A stretch of DNA of 64,000 nt from Enterobacter ludwigii. Its GTDB lineage: Bacteria > Pseudomonadota > Gammaproteobacteria > Enterobacterales > Enterobacteriaceae. Made by a program: the position numbers and the translations under genes. The stretch is taken from contig NZ_CP017279.1 in assembly GCF_001750725.1 (NCBI RefSeq), positions 992,001 through 1,056,000 of the forward strand, read 5' to 3'. Below, in pieces: positions 30,229-38,356 of the stretch. Every line of letters begins with the position of its first letter. The first letter of the stretch is position 1. The notes below the pieces were generated by a model. The model did not search any database. It worked only from the letters and a program-made list of their open reading frames with translations, and was not told the origin of the DNA.

Positions 30229-30248
30229 TACTGTTTATTTATCCAGTA
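30229..30248. promoter_or_regulatory. LexA box of dinI/antirepressor operon
   Basis: TACTGT and CAGTA flank a TA-rich centre with SOS-box geometry (one mismatch to CTGT-N8-ACAG). It ends 19 nt before the dinI-like ATG. Confidence 0.75.
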
Positions 30249-30267
30249 AATCTTCGAAAGGGAAGTT

Positions 30268-30516
30268 ATGAAAATCGAAGTCACCATCGACCGAACCAAA
30301 AAGCTACCCGACGTTGCTATTCCGGCACTTGAGCAGGAGCTTCTGAAGCGAATCACTCAGAGCTACACCGACTGCAAACTGGTCGTTCGCCGGGCCGGTT
30401 CTGACGGGTTAAACATTGTTGGCGGAGAAAATACGGAAAAAAAGCGTTTTGAAGAAATCCTGCAGGAAACCTGGGAGAGCGCTGACGAGTGGTTTTATAA
30501 AGACAGCATGCAATAA
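30268..30516 (+). CDS. DinI-like family protein
   Basis: The 82-aa protein MKIEVTIDRTKKLPDVAIPALEQELLKRI...EILQETWESADEWF matches the DinI family along its full length. DinI modulates RecA filaments and SOS cleavage reactions. GGAAG precedes the ATG and a LexA box lies directly upstream. In Salmonella Gifsy-1 a dinI gene is cotranscribed with an antirepressor, as proposed here. Confidence 0.9.
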   Translation: MKIEVTIDRTKKLPDVAIPALEQELLKRITQSYTDCKLVVRRAGSDGLNIVGGENTEKKRFEEILQETWESADEWFYKDSMQ

Positions 30517-30540
30517 CTTTCCAGTGTGGAGGGGGGATTG

Positions 30541-30768
30541 GTGAAACAAAAAGAAGAATTACCGAGCAAAGGTTACGCGGTCATCAGATGCCACGATGGG
30601 GTTATCGTTGCACGACTGCCCTCATTTCCAGAATGTGATCGCGCTTTGATGTACAGGCGGGGCGATGAAGTATCTTTCATACCGCTAAAGGGGGATGAGA
30701 TTGTAGGTACACCAACACTCTTTAATGAAATGCTGGAAAAAGCGGGTTACTGTTCAAAACGGCAATAG
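30541..30768 (+). CDS. Putative LexA-controlled antirepressor (GfoA-like position)
   Basis: The 75-aa protein starts at a GTG (30541) with GGAGGGGGG upstream, 24 nt after dinI; the frame extends five codons upstream. Sequence (KGYAVIRCHDGVIVARLPSFPECDRALMYRRGDEVSFIPLKGDEIVGTP) suggests a small beta-rich protein. I infer antirepressor function from the LexA-dinI operon, its size and the non-cleavable repressor, not from a domain hit. Confidence 0.55.
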   Translation: MKQKEELPSKGYAVIRCHDGVIVARLPSFPECDRALMYRRGDEVSFIPLKGDEIVGTPTLFNEMLEKAGYCSKRQ

Positions 30769-30849
30769 CATTGATTAGATATTAACAAGCATGAGACGCC
30801 ATGTTAATCATGTCATCTCATGCTCTCGATTACTACTTGAATACGAGTT

Positions 30850-32742
30850 TTAGCTCATTGCTGTTTCTTGTAATGAATCTTCAGTATGAGTTTTAAACGA
30901 TTTACTATGAAGTTCAACTTCTTTAACAGCCAGCGCTGATTCTATCGCATTGAATGCAATTTCCCAACGTTCGACCCATGATTGGATAGGTGTAGATTTA
31001 CATTTTTCGATTAGATAGTTGTAGGCATTGGTTTTCTTTGTATCAACTAAACTAAATGACTCTACAACCCCAGCAGCATCAACAGATAGCCCCTGGCCAA
31101 CGAACCAGGATGGATGATCCTGCATCAGTGAGGTTATAAATGAGTCAGGAAATAAACCCTCAATCGAATGCCCACTTCTAATAGAAACGTAATCTTTATT
31201 TGCTTCAAATCTAATACCTTGGTTTCCAAAGAAACCTTGCAGCGCTTTTCTTTCTTTGATGCCAGCGTCATCACCATCAAATATAGTTACAATTTGTGCT
31301 TGATCGTATAAGAACTTATAACACCCTCTTAGAAAACCTCCTAAGGCTGAAACTCCACCAAACTCTTCTATCTGAGCAGATCTCAATAGTGGCCAATTTT
31401 GAGCATAATCATCTACAGATAAAATCTTGAGGATTTGTGATATATATAATTTGTCTGTAATTCCTTCAACGAATATAGCTGCACCAGAAAGATTGAAGAA
31501 GTCAGAAAATTTAACGCCCAAATTTTCACGTATGCTCGAAACCGCGTCAAATTTTTTAAGATGTTTCTTGTCCTTTGTTACACCGTTTTCTTTTACCAAT
31601 TCAATAATTTTGGTTACGTCATTGCTTACAAATGACAGGGCATGTGTTGTGGTAACAACATATGCTACTAATTGTAATGATTCAATTATCTTTGAGCAAG
31701 AAACACCAAGCGAAGGATGTAGAAATGACTCAGGTTCCTCAATCATCCAAATTGTTTGAATCCCTTTTTCAAGTTTCTTTTTAGAAATTGATTTGAAAGC
31801 AGAGAATAATGAAAGGCATTGTATCCCTGTTCCTTTGCTAGATAAAGTATTTTCTACAGTGTCTTTCATCTGCAAACTGAAATTACCAAAAAGCGAATCT
31901 ATTTCTTTTGGTGGTTTTATATATAATTGACAATCATGAATTCCACTGTTTACCATCTCGGTGGTGATTTCTTGAGATATTTCAGATAATTTTGCTTTAA
32001 TGAGTTCGATAGATGGAGCAATTGCTGATGATACTTCAGTTCTAATGTAAGGTTCTAGAAGCGTATTGTAAATGTCTTCAATGCTTTTAGAAGATGGGAT
32101 ATATATACAGCCAAATGACTTTAGGAGTTTATCAACAAAGATTCGTTCCTTAGAAGTATATTTGCTAGATGTAATGTCTTGCTTTCTTTTATATCCTTTA
32201 AAAACGCTATAATAGAAATTATTTTTATTTGTTATTGTTAAGTGAACGGTTACTTCATTTTGTGGTGTTGATAGCCTAGAGTCTTCAATCATATCAAATA
32301 ATTGCAGGTATCTATCTCGTAAACTTAATGTTCTTCTTCCCCTTTGTGGTTGATTTAATTCTTGTTCATCAGCGATTTCAATATCAGGCTTATCAAGCGA
32401 TAAGCTGTTTTCTGAAGTGTTTTCTTCAATTAAACTATCATCTTCATCATCTGAGTCATCTTGATCTATTAAATGGTCTGATACGTCATTTAGTTCATTA
32501 TCTTCAAATAGAAATTTAACAGCAAAGCTTGTTTGACCTGATTTTAGATTATCGGGGATATCACTGTCGTAATTATATAAGTGACTTTTATATTTTCCTT
32601 CAAAAAAAACCCTCATTGCATGTAGTAGGTTAGATTTTCCACTATTGTTTTTACCAACAATAGTTATGCCATTTAGCCCATCAGTGGTTATTTCACCAGA
32701 GATAGAACGAAATTGTGATACTTTAAATGAAATTATTTGCAT
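30850..32742 (-). CDS. OLD-family ATPase-TOPRIM nuclease
   Basis: The 630-aa protein has an ABC-type ATPase with Walker A (GKNNSGKS, 30-37), signature region (SSKGTGIQCLS, ~301), Walker B (TIWMIEEPESFLHP, ~330) and H-loop (TTTHA, ~365). A C-terminal TOPRIM domain follows, with Glu in FVEGITDKL (~426) and DGDD (~489). An acidic, low-complexity insert (about 92-125) interrupts the ATPase. OLD proteins such as P2 Old and GajA are anti-phage nucleases. It is AT-rich, opposite to the surrounding operon and without a UvrD-like partner, hence a moron and probable class 1 OLD defence gene. Confidence 0.85.
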   Translation of the reverse strand: MQIISFKVSQFRSISGEITTDGLNGITIVGKNNSGKSNLLHAMRVFFEGKYKSHLYNYDSDIPDNLKSGQTSFAVKFLFEDNELNDVSDHLIDQDDSDDEDDSLIEENTSENSLSLDKPDIEIADEQELNQPQRGRRTLSLRDRYLQLFDMIEDSRLSTPQNEVTVHLTITNKNNFYYSVFKGYKRKQDITSSKYTSKERIFVDKLLKSFGCIYIPSSKSIEDIYNTLLEPYIRTEVSSAIAPSIELIKAKLSEISQEITTEMVNSGIHDCQLYIKPPKEIDSLFGNFSLQMKDTVENTLSSKGTGIQCLSLFSAFKSISKKKLEKGIQTIWMIEEPESFLHPSLGVSCSKIIESLQLVAYVVTTTHALSFVSNDVTKIIELVKENGVTKDKKHLKKFDAVSSIRENLGVKFSDFFNLSGAAIFVEGITDKLYISQILKILSVDDYAQNWPLLRSAQIEEFGGVSALGGFLRGCYKFLYDQAQIVTIFDGDDAGIKERKALQGFFGNQGIRFEANKDYVSIRSGHSIEGLFPDSFITSLMQDHPSWFVGQGLSVDAAGVVESFSLVDTKKTNAYNYLIEKCKSTPIQSWVERWEIAFNAIESALAVKEVELHSKSFKTHTEDSLQETAMS

Positions 32743-32986
32743 GCTAATAATCCAATATCATCATTATTAATGAACGTTTCAAGATGAATCCAAACTATAA
32801 ATTGTTGGCAACTTACCGTCCATGAAGTTTTGTGTGTTTAAGGCGAAATAGGGTCATTTATTAGAGCTTTTCTTATTAGTTTTTAACACATTTATGCTGG
32901 GAGAGGGTAACGTCCCTTACTAGTTGTGTTATATTCCAGTCATAGGCTTGAACACCCTATACCTGCTGCGCCACTGGAGAGATACC

Positions 32987-33079
32987 ATGGCGCAAACACC
33001 AAACAAGAATAAATCCTTACTGACCCTTCAAAGGGCCAGCAATTTTCTTTTGATGTCACTCCTTCAGGAGGCGGCATGA
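32987..33079 (+). CDS. Small ORF (30 aa) preceding the rusA cluster
   Basis: GGAGAG lies 5 nt before the ATG of MAQTPNKNKSLLTLQRASNF..., which ends in ATGA shared with the next gene. This coupling suggests it is translated, perhaps as a leader. No family is recognised. Confidence 0.45.
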   Translation: MAQTPNKNKSLLTLQRASNFLLMSLLQEAA

Positions 33080-33276
33080 AGAAAAGTTGGTTCACTCATA
33101 CCGGGCTGACAACCGAAGAAGCCAATGAGCTGGTGGCGCGCTATAAGTCTAAAGGCGTCCCCGTCGAGAAAAGTCTCGATATTGACCCTCGTTTTTGGAT
33201 AGTCAGCGCATTACTACCTCAGCAAAAATCCTCAGCTAAGACAGCGCAAAGTATGCGTTCCCGGGCATGGGGGTGA
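33076..33276 (+). CDS. Hypothetical phage protein
   Basis: The 66-aa protein MKKSWFTHTGLTTEEANELVARYKSKGVPVEKSLDIDPRFW has a helical pattern and no recognised domain. AGGAGG lies 5 nt before the ATG. It sits directly upstream of rusA, like many small accessory ORFs of lambdoid nin regions. Confidence 0.6.
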   Translation: MKKSWFTHTGLTTEEANELVARYKSKGVPVEKSLDIDPRFWIVSALLPQQKSSAKTAQSMRSRAWG

Positions 33277-33278
33277 TC

Positions 33279-33635
33279 GTGACAGTCTACAACATCCTCC
33301 CGATGGGTAAGCCACGCATGACGCGTGCCGACAAATGGAAGAAGCGCCCTGAAGTTATGCGTTATCGGGCCTTTTGCGATCACGTTCGGCTCCTGGGCAT
33401 TTGCATGCCCGACTCGAATTCACACGTTACCTTCGTTCTTCCAATGCCGAGGAGCTGGAGCAAGAAAAAGCGCGCAGAGATGAACGGGAAGCCCCATCAG
33501 GGTAAACCCGATCTTGATAACCTGATGAAGTCTTTGATGGATGCACTCTTCGAAGACGACACACATATCTGGGATTCAAGGATAACAAAGCTCTGGGGCG
33601 AGAACGGGCAGATCATTATCAGGGAGAGCGAGTGA
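33279..33635 (+). CDS. rusA: RusA family Holliday-junction resolvase
   Basis: The 118-aa protein MTVYNILPMGKPRMTRADKW has the RusA catalytic acidic cluster GKPDLDNLMKSLMDALFEDDTHIWD. RusA dimers resolve Holliday junctions in phage recombination. I use the GTG at 33279 with GGGGG six bases upstream; an ATG at 33267 overlaps the previous stop. The stop overlaps the DUF968 start. Confidence 0.85.
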   Translation: MTVYNILPMGKPRMTRADKWKKRPEVMRYRAFCDHVRLLGICMPDSNSHVTFVLPMPRSWSKKKRAEMNGKPHQGKPDLDNLMKSLMDALFEDDTHIWDSRITKLWGENGQIIIRESE

Positions 33636-34654
33636 TGCGTGCGCTTCTTCAACCTGTGATTGCGAGAGAACTTGGTGTCGTGCTGTTGAAGCCGGGCAGG
33701 GAGCTGATGGAGTTATTCACAGCAGGCAGAATCCTGATCGAGCGCCAGCCAGAAAGTATGGCCGGGTATCAAACTGGTCGTGTTCCGGATGCGCGGCAGC
33801 CACTGGAAGACAACGAGCAGCTGCGAAGCTTCTTCTTGAATGAAAAGGTCCTGATTGCAGCCGGTGGAATAAGCGGGCTTGATTACTGGTTGCTGAAGTA
33901 CGGCGGCGGAAATTGCCAGTACGCTTACAGTGATTACCACTATCACGAACTAACCATCATGCACCATGAGCCAGGGTCTATCCTGCTTTGTGGCTATTGC
34001 GACAACCAACTGCGAGAGCAGCATACCGAGGCGCTGGCAGAACTGGCACGCAGAAACGTAATTGCCTTTATTCTGGATTCTATTCGTGTTTCTCTCGGTA
34101 TCGACAAAAGTCGCGAGATTTCCCTCGCGGAACTCAGCTGGTGGGCTGTTCGTAAGTCAGTAACGGATGCTTTACCAGAATGTTGTGCTCGGGAAGTGCT
34201 TCGTTTACCCGAAGAAAGCGAGATTGGGCGCGAAAGCGATATTACGCCTGCAGTACCGGCCACCAGCATCCTTGGGGATTTAGTTTCAGCGTTTGACCTG
34301 CCTGATGCGCTGACAGAACCGCTGATGGATGTGGTGGTGGATCCCGCGCCGCCTCAGTCTTTCATGCGTCGTCCAAAGCGTCTGCGCTGGGAAAGCCGCG
34401 ATTATCTGAACTGGATGAAAACACAGCCTTGCGAATGCTGCCAGCAGCAATCAGACGACCCGCATCATTTAATCGGATGGGGGCAGGGTGGCATTGCTAC
34501 AAAAGCGCACGACATCTTCTCCATTCCACTTTGCCGAAAACATCATACCGAACTGCATAACGACCGCCTGGCATTCGAGCGTAAATATGGCTCGCAGCTG
34601 GAAATGATCATTAGAGTGCTGGACCGGGCCTACGCGCTCGGCGTTCTGGCGTAA
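33635..34654 (+). CDS. DUF968 protein with HNH-like zinc site
   Basis: The 339-aa protein ends in a DUF968 domain with CECC...DDPHHLIGWGQGGIATKAHDIFSIPLCRKHHTELH, an HNH/zinc-finger-like arrangement that suggests a nuclease. The N-terminal 250 residues are less defined. DUF968 genes are typical of the region between rusA and Q in lambdoid phages. GGGAG precedes the ATG at 33635. Confidence 0.78.
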   Translation: MRALLQPVIARELGVVLLKPGRELMELFTAGRILIERQPESMAGYQTGRVPDARQPLEDNEQLRSFFLNEKVLIAAGGISGLDYWLLKYGGGNCQYAYSDYHYHELTIMHHEPGSILLCGYCDNQLREQHTEALAELARRNVIAFILDSIRVSLGIDKSREISLAELSWWAVRKSVTDALPECCAREVLRLPEESEIGRESDITPAVPATSILGDLVSAFDLPDALTEPLMDVVVDPAPPQSFMRRPKRLRWESRDYLNWMKTQPCECCQQQSDDPHHLIGWGQGGIATKAHDIFSIPLCRKHHTELHNDRLAFERKYGSQLEMIIRVLDRAYALGVLA

Positions 34655-34666
34655 GGAGCGAACAGG

Positions 34667-35272
34667 ATGACACCACGTCAACGCCGTAATCATATCGAAG
34701 CGCTGGGTAAAGCAGCGACTGCGCCGCGAAAAAGCTGGCTGGGTAAAAGCATGCTCCTGACCGATATTCAGGCGGCCTGGATTAAGTCATTGCTTACAAC
34801 ATGGGGAGAAGGTGTACGCGGTGGAACTGCTCCACGTCTACCCCGTGCACATGCCTGCTGGGATGTCCTCAAGGGCGGTCGATGGTCCGACAAGGCATTG
34901 TCTCGCTTTACAGCTGCACTCGAACAAGCTCGGGGTGAAGGATTCAGAGGTCCGCAGGCGCTTAATCGTGCTCACGCTATCCTTTGGCCGCAGCCAGCCA
35001 CCAGCATCATTGATGAAGCAATGCATAATGATGACGTTGATTTTGTCGAGCAGTCAGTTCTGCAGGCGCTTGATGTAAATGATCCGGTTTATATCGTCGG
35101 CCTGCAGTACTACACCACACGCAAAAAAATCTCAGATATTACGCGGGAATTACAGTCGGTCGCGCCGTGGTTAACGGACTGGGAGGCGAGAAAACGTGTA
35201 CGCTGGTGCCTGGAAATATTCAGGGCGAAGGTCTTTTTATCTACGCGGAAACTCCTGGCTGAACTGAGATGA
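34667..35272 (+). CDS. Putative late antiterminator (Q-like)
   Basis: The 201-aa basic protein lies exactly where Q is expected, after rusA/DUF968 and before the lysis genes. The C-terminal part (YYTTRKKISDITRELQSVAPWLTDWEARKRVRWCLEIF) looks like a helix-turn-helix segment of phage antitermination proteins. The call rests mainly on position and general features. A Q protein would modify RNA polymerase at pR' to transcribe lysis and structural genes. Confidence 0.55.
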   Translation: MTPRQRRNHIEALGKAATAPRKSWLGKSMLLTDIQAAWIKSLLTTWGEGVRGGTAPRLPRAHACWDVLKGGRWSDKALSRFTAALEQARGEGFRGPQALNRAHAILWPQPATSIIDEAMHNDDVDFVEQSVLQALDVNDPVYIVGLQYYTTRKKISDITRELQSVAPWLTDWEARKRVRWCLEIFRAKVFLSTRKLLAELR

Positions 35273-35411
35273 GTTATTAGTTTTTTAGCTTTTAGTGCTC
35301 AATTTCAATTTATGTATTGATAACGAGCCAGGAATTTAGATAATTCATTCATGCTTGGCAGAGCTGCGCCGCGATGGCAGCAAACTTAAGCGACAATTTG
35401 AATATAACGAG

Positions 35412-35437
35412 AGCCCCGCCAGTCGGGGCTTTTGCTT
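35412..35437 (+). terminator. Terminator downstream of the Q-like gene
   Basis: AGCCCCG and CGGGGCT form a 7-bp stem followed by TTTGCTTT. The sequence 35273-35566 otherwise shows no ORF; it may hold the late promoter pR', and this hairpin could be tR'. Confidence 0.7.
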
Positions 35438-35566
35438 TACGGCGATACGACAGGGGTATTCGCGAAGGTGCATTGCATCAGTACCCCTGTCTTAGCGTCG
35501 TCGCATAATTCTATTTGAAACGTAAGATTAAAGGCAAAAAGTTAATTAACCAAAATGATGGCAACT

Positions 35567-36157
35567 TCAACCAAATTGATTACCCATAGAGGCATAAGTT
35601 ACATAAGCACCAACGCCAAAAAGAATCAAAGAAGAAACTCCTGACAAAATTGCGATGATATTGTTAACATCGCCTCCCATCTTCCATTTGCTGTCTGACC
35701 CTAATTCCGAAGTTGCATAACAATATTGCGCAAGATAAGTAAACCCTGAGCAAACACCGGAACACAGAACGCCGATACAGAAAATTAAAAGTGATCCTAA
35801 GATTGATGACAATACATCTGGACTTGAATCTTTATTCCAAACATTACCTAAAAAAGCGAGTAGAGCTATTGCTGCTCCGCCATTTATAATCATAAACGCT
35901 CTGGCAGCATTTGCTCCGACAGTTATTACTGAACGAAAAGCCTCCAGGCTTGCAGCATGGTTCATTTTGGCAATTTCAATTTGACTTGTATTGCTGCTCT
36001 TAAGTAATTCCATCTGAACATCATGATCATAAACATTTTCTTGCTTTAAATTCTCAAGATACATAAGCATTTTTTCAATGTCTAAATTTTTGTATCCATC
36101 ATTCTTAGTTTGTTCAATATCATCAATTATCTTATCAAGCGGGTTAACAACGGCCAT
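35567..36157 (-). CDS. Moron: three-helix membrane protein with N-terminal helical stalk
   Basis: The 196-aa protein begins with a charged helical region (about 1-80, possibly coiled coil), followed by hydrophobic segments near 85-110, 118-145 and 170-190. GGAGA lies 7 nt before the ATG at 36157. It runs against the late operon, is AT-rich and sits between Q and the holin, a place where phages carry lysogenic-conversion or exclusion genes. The layout resembles SLATT-type membrane effectors, but no domain is recognised. Confidence 0.6.
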   Translation of the reverse strand: MAVVNPLDKIIDDIEQTKNDGYKNLDIEKMLMYLENLKQENVYDHDVQMELLKSSNTSQIEIAKMNHAASLEAFRSVITVGANAARAFMIINGGAAIALLAFLGNVWNKDSSPDVLSSILGSLLIFCIGVLCSGVCSGFTYLAQYCYATSELGSDSKWKMGGDVNNIIAILSGVSSLILFGVGAYVTYASMGNQFG

Positions 36158-36260
36158 ATCGAAATCTCCATGCATGGGACACTGTGTGGGTAATATATCT
36201 AATTATATAGCTAATTACTTGGCTATTTTACCAAACGCCTCGACAGAACGGAGGTGGAGT

Positions 36261-36476
36261 ATGTATCCAATGGAAAAAATTACGACGGGAATAGCATACG
36301 GAGCATCTGGAGGGGGGACTGGATACTGGTTGCTTCAGCTCCTCGATAAAGTCTCCCCATCTCAATGGGCGGCCATTGGTGTGCTCGGTAGCCTCATGTT
36401 TGGTTTGCTGACCTGGTTAACGAGTCTGTACTTCCAAATCAAAGCGGATCGCCGCAAAGCTGCGCGGGGTGAATGA
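36261..36476 (+). CDS. S21-type pinholin/antiholin
   Basis: The 71-aa protein closely resembles phage 21 S ([40 protein letters not shown]...[12 protein letters not shown]): two transmembrane domains with the first a releasable SAR helix. It depolarises the membrane to free the SAR endolysin. As in phage 21 there are two starts, Met1 and Met4, but residue 2 is Tyr, not Lys. GGAGGTGGAG precedes both. Confidence 0.88.
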   Translation: MYPMEKITTGIAYGASGGGTGYWLLQLLDKVSPSQWAAIGVLGSLMFGLLTWLTSLYFQIKADRRKAARGE

Positions 36477-37012
36477 TGTCGAACAAAGCAAAGCTCAGCG
36501 CAGCAGTGCTGGCGCTAATCGCGTCAGGGGCATCTGCTCCACTCATTTTCGACCAATTCATCAGCGAGAAAGAAGGCAATGCGCTGGTGGCCGTTGTTGA
36601 TCCGGGTGGGGTCTGGTCTTTATGTCACGGCGTGACCGTTATCGATGGCAGGCGTGTTGTTAAAGGCATGACGGCCAGTGAGGAGCAATGCCGGAAGGTT
36701 AACGCTATCGAACGCGATAAGGCATTAGCCTGGGTTGATCGCAATATCAAAGTGCTTCTGACAGAGCCACAGAAGGTGGGTATCGCATCCTTCTGCCCGT
36801 ACAACATTGGTCCCGGTAAATGCTTCCCTTCGACATTCTATCGGCGCATCAATGCAGGTGACCGCATAGGTGCATGCGAGGCAATTCGCTGGTGGATTAA
36901 AGACGGTGGCCGTGATTGTCGTCTAACCAAAGGCCAGAAGAATGGCTGCTATGGCCAGGTTGAGCGACGGGACCAGGAAAGCGCGCTGGCGTGCTGGGGG
37001 CTGGACCAATGA
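36473..37012 (+). CDS. SAR endolysin (lysozyme, GH24)
   Basis: The 179-aa lysozyme has an N-terminal weakly hydrophobic SAR helix (about 8-27, [19 protein letters not shown]) instead of a cleaved signal, then the catalytic region with Glu34, Asp43 (E-x8-D) and [10 protein letters not shown]. The family Thr five residues after Asp is Ser49 here. It degrades peptidoglycan after membrane depolarisation by the pinholin. It overlaps the holin stop; Met2 is an equally good start. Confidence 0.88.
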   Translation: MMSNKAKLSAAVLALIASGASAPLIFDQFISEKEGNALVAVVDPGGVWSLCHGVTVIDGRRVVKGMTASEEQCRKVNAIERDKALAWVDRNIKVLLTEPQKVGIASFCPYNIGPGKCFPSTFYRRINAGDRIGACEAIRWWIKDGGRDCRLTKGQKNGCYGQVERRDQESALACWGLDQ

Positions 37013-37542
37013 AAATTAATCCGGGTCTTATCGGCGTTGTCGTTATTGCTGGCCTTTCGGTCGCTCTCCTTAAGAGTTGCTCCGAAGCCAGTAGCCTTCA
37101 GAGCGATAACGACGTTCTGCGAAGTGACAACTCATTGCAGGGGCTGGTGATCGCCACCCAGGCATTCAACTTCCATCGATTCAATCAGGTTGCTGAACAT
37201 GTCAACAGGCTTAACTCCCTTATCGACACCAGCACCGAAGATACCGTAATTGAATACCGGGAGATACTCCGACGTGAAAAAACCTGTGATTTGCCTGTTC
37301 CTGCTGACATTGCTGGTGGGCTGCTCGAATACGCGTACCGTTTACGTTCCAGCGCCATGTACGCCGATACCGACGGAACTGACGCAGCCGATGATAGTAC
37401 CGCTGCCGCCAGCTCAATGACGTACTGCCAGGCCATACTCTGGATTAGACCACTGCTCGCAGTCATTGAGAAAGGCAACAATCAACTTCACGGGATTAAG
37501 CAAATCGAAGTAGATAGAGCTGAGAGAAAAGGTCAAGGGTAA
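37009..37542 (+). CDS. Rz-like inner-membrane spanin
   Basis: The 177-aa protein has one N-terminal membrane helix (PGLIGVVVIAGLSVALL) and a helical periplasmic part, as expected for i-spanins, and fully contains Rz1 in another frame. With Rz1 it fuses inner and outer membranes in the last step of lysis. The start shares ATGA with the endolysin stop. The family is divergent (DUF2570-like). Confidence 0.72.
   Translation: MKINPGLIGVVVIAGLSVALLKSCSEASSLQSDNDVLRSDNSLQGLVIATQAFNFHRFNQVAEHVNRLNSLIDTSTEDTVIEYREILRREKTCDLPVPADIAGGLLEYAYRLRSSAMYADTDGTDAADDSTAAASSMTYCQAILWIRPLLAVIEKGNNQLHGIKQIEVDRAERKGQG
37274..37420 (+). CDS. Rz1-like outer-membrane lipoprotein spanin
   Basis: A GTG-initiated frame inside Rz encodes 48 aa: lipobox LLVGC at about 13-17, then a short proline-rich chain (VPAPCTPIPTELTQPMIVPLPPAQ). 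This embedded, +1-frame lipoprotein is the classic Rz1 layout. GGGAGATAC lies upstream. Confidence 0.8.
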   Translation: MKKPVICLFLLTLLVGCSNTRTVYVPAPCTPIPTELTQPMIVPLPPAQ

Positions 37543-37585
37543 TATTTCATAGTATAATCACCCAAATTAATTGCGAGGGTAGATT

Positions 37586-37999
37586 ATGGAATGGCAAACA
37601 TTTTGGTCTGGGGTCTCAGCAATCTTTACTGCCATCACGGCAGTAATTGCAGCTTGGGCAATATTTCGATGGAAAAAGCAAGATGAATTGAAGGTGAAGT
37701 TAGAATTCAAAAAGGCGGTCGGCGATTACGCTTATCAACTAACACAAATGCCTGAAATAATGTTTATTCATGAATTGCAAAAATACGATGCTGATTGTAA
37801 AAAACTAAGGGATCTGCTTGGGATATGTAGCTACGCTTGGTTTAACACCGAAGGGTTGATAACGAACCCAGTAGTAAATGAATGCTGGGGAATTATTTAT
37901 AACAACACAAATAAATATTTAAACGGAAAATTACATAGTGAAGAATTGGGAGCAGCCTGTATGGGAATTGCAAACGAGAAATTTGTGTTTAAAAAATAA
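37586..37999 (+). CDS. Moron: small protein with one N-terminal membrane helix
   Basis: The 137-aa protein has one helix (about 8-28, SGVSAIFTAITAVIAAWAIFRW) and a soluble AT-rich-encoded C-terminal domain with several cysteines. GCGAGGGT lies upstream. It sits between Rz and cos, the location of lambda bor and other lysogenic-conversion genes. No family is recognised. Confidence 0.55.
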   Translation: MEWQTFWSGVSAIFTAITAVIAAWAIFRWKKQDELKVKLEFKKAVGDYAYQLTQMPEIMFIHELQKYDADCKKLRDLLGICSYAWFNTEGLITNPVVNECWGIIYNNTNKYLNGKLHSEELGAACMGIANEKFVFKK

Positions 38000-38107
38000 A
38001 AGTTATTAGTTCACCTTCCGACCGGAAGGGCTTATATCACAAGGAGATAAGGCAGCTTATGTCCCAGAGATAATATCTGAACCCCGCACTTAACCATTGG
38101 ATTGTGA

Positions 38108-38128
38108 CGCCCGTACCTACGGGCGTTT
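38108..38128 (+). terminator. Terminator before cos
   Basis: CGCCCGT and ACGGGCG pair around ACCT, followed by three T. Confidence 0.6.
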
Positions 38129-38138
38129 AGGGCTTCAC

Positions 38139-38300
38139 GGGTCCTTTCCGGCAATCTGCTCGGTTACGGGGCGGCGACCTCGCAGGTTCTCGCTATTTAT
38201 GAAAATTTTCAGGATTTTGCCGTTTCCGTTCTTCTTCTTTGTAAGTAATTGTATTTGATGGGTATAACCAACCAAAAGAAAGGAAGTGTTAAAGCCTGGT
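38139..38300 (+). other. cos site (cosQ-cosN-cosB)
   Basis: GGGCGGCGACCT (38169-38180) is identical to the lambda 12-nt cohesive end, and flanks such as TTACGGGG and CGCTATTTATGAAAATTTTC also match lambda. A cosQ-like GGGTCCTTTCCGG lies at 38139-38151. Terminase-binding sequence continues to about 38300 (CGTTTCCGTTCTTCTTC, AAGAAAGGAAG). The interval 38000-38356 contains no gene. Confidence 0.92.
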
Positions 38301-38356
38301 AGTAGTCATTTTACCCGGCATGGTTTCCTTACCCTGTTTTTCGCCTGGAGTTCGTC

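Noticed and set aside
35273..35566. tRNA gene near Q
   Set aside because: The sequence does not fold into a cloverleaf by eye; only a terminator hairpin is clear.
37185..37481. 98-aa minus-strand frame within Rz/Rz1
   Set aside because: Shadow of two overlapping real frames on the plus strand.
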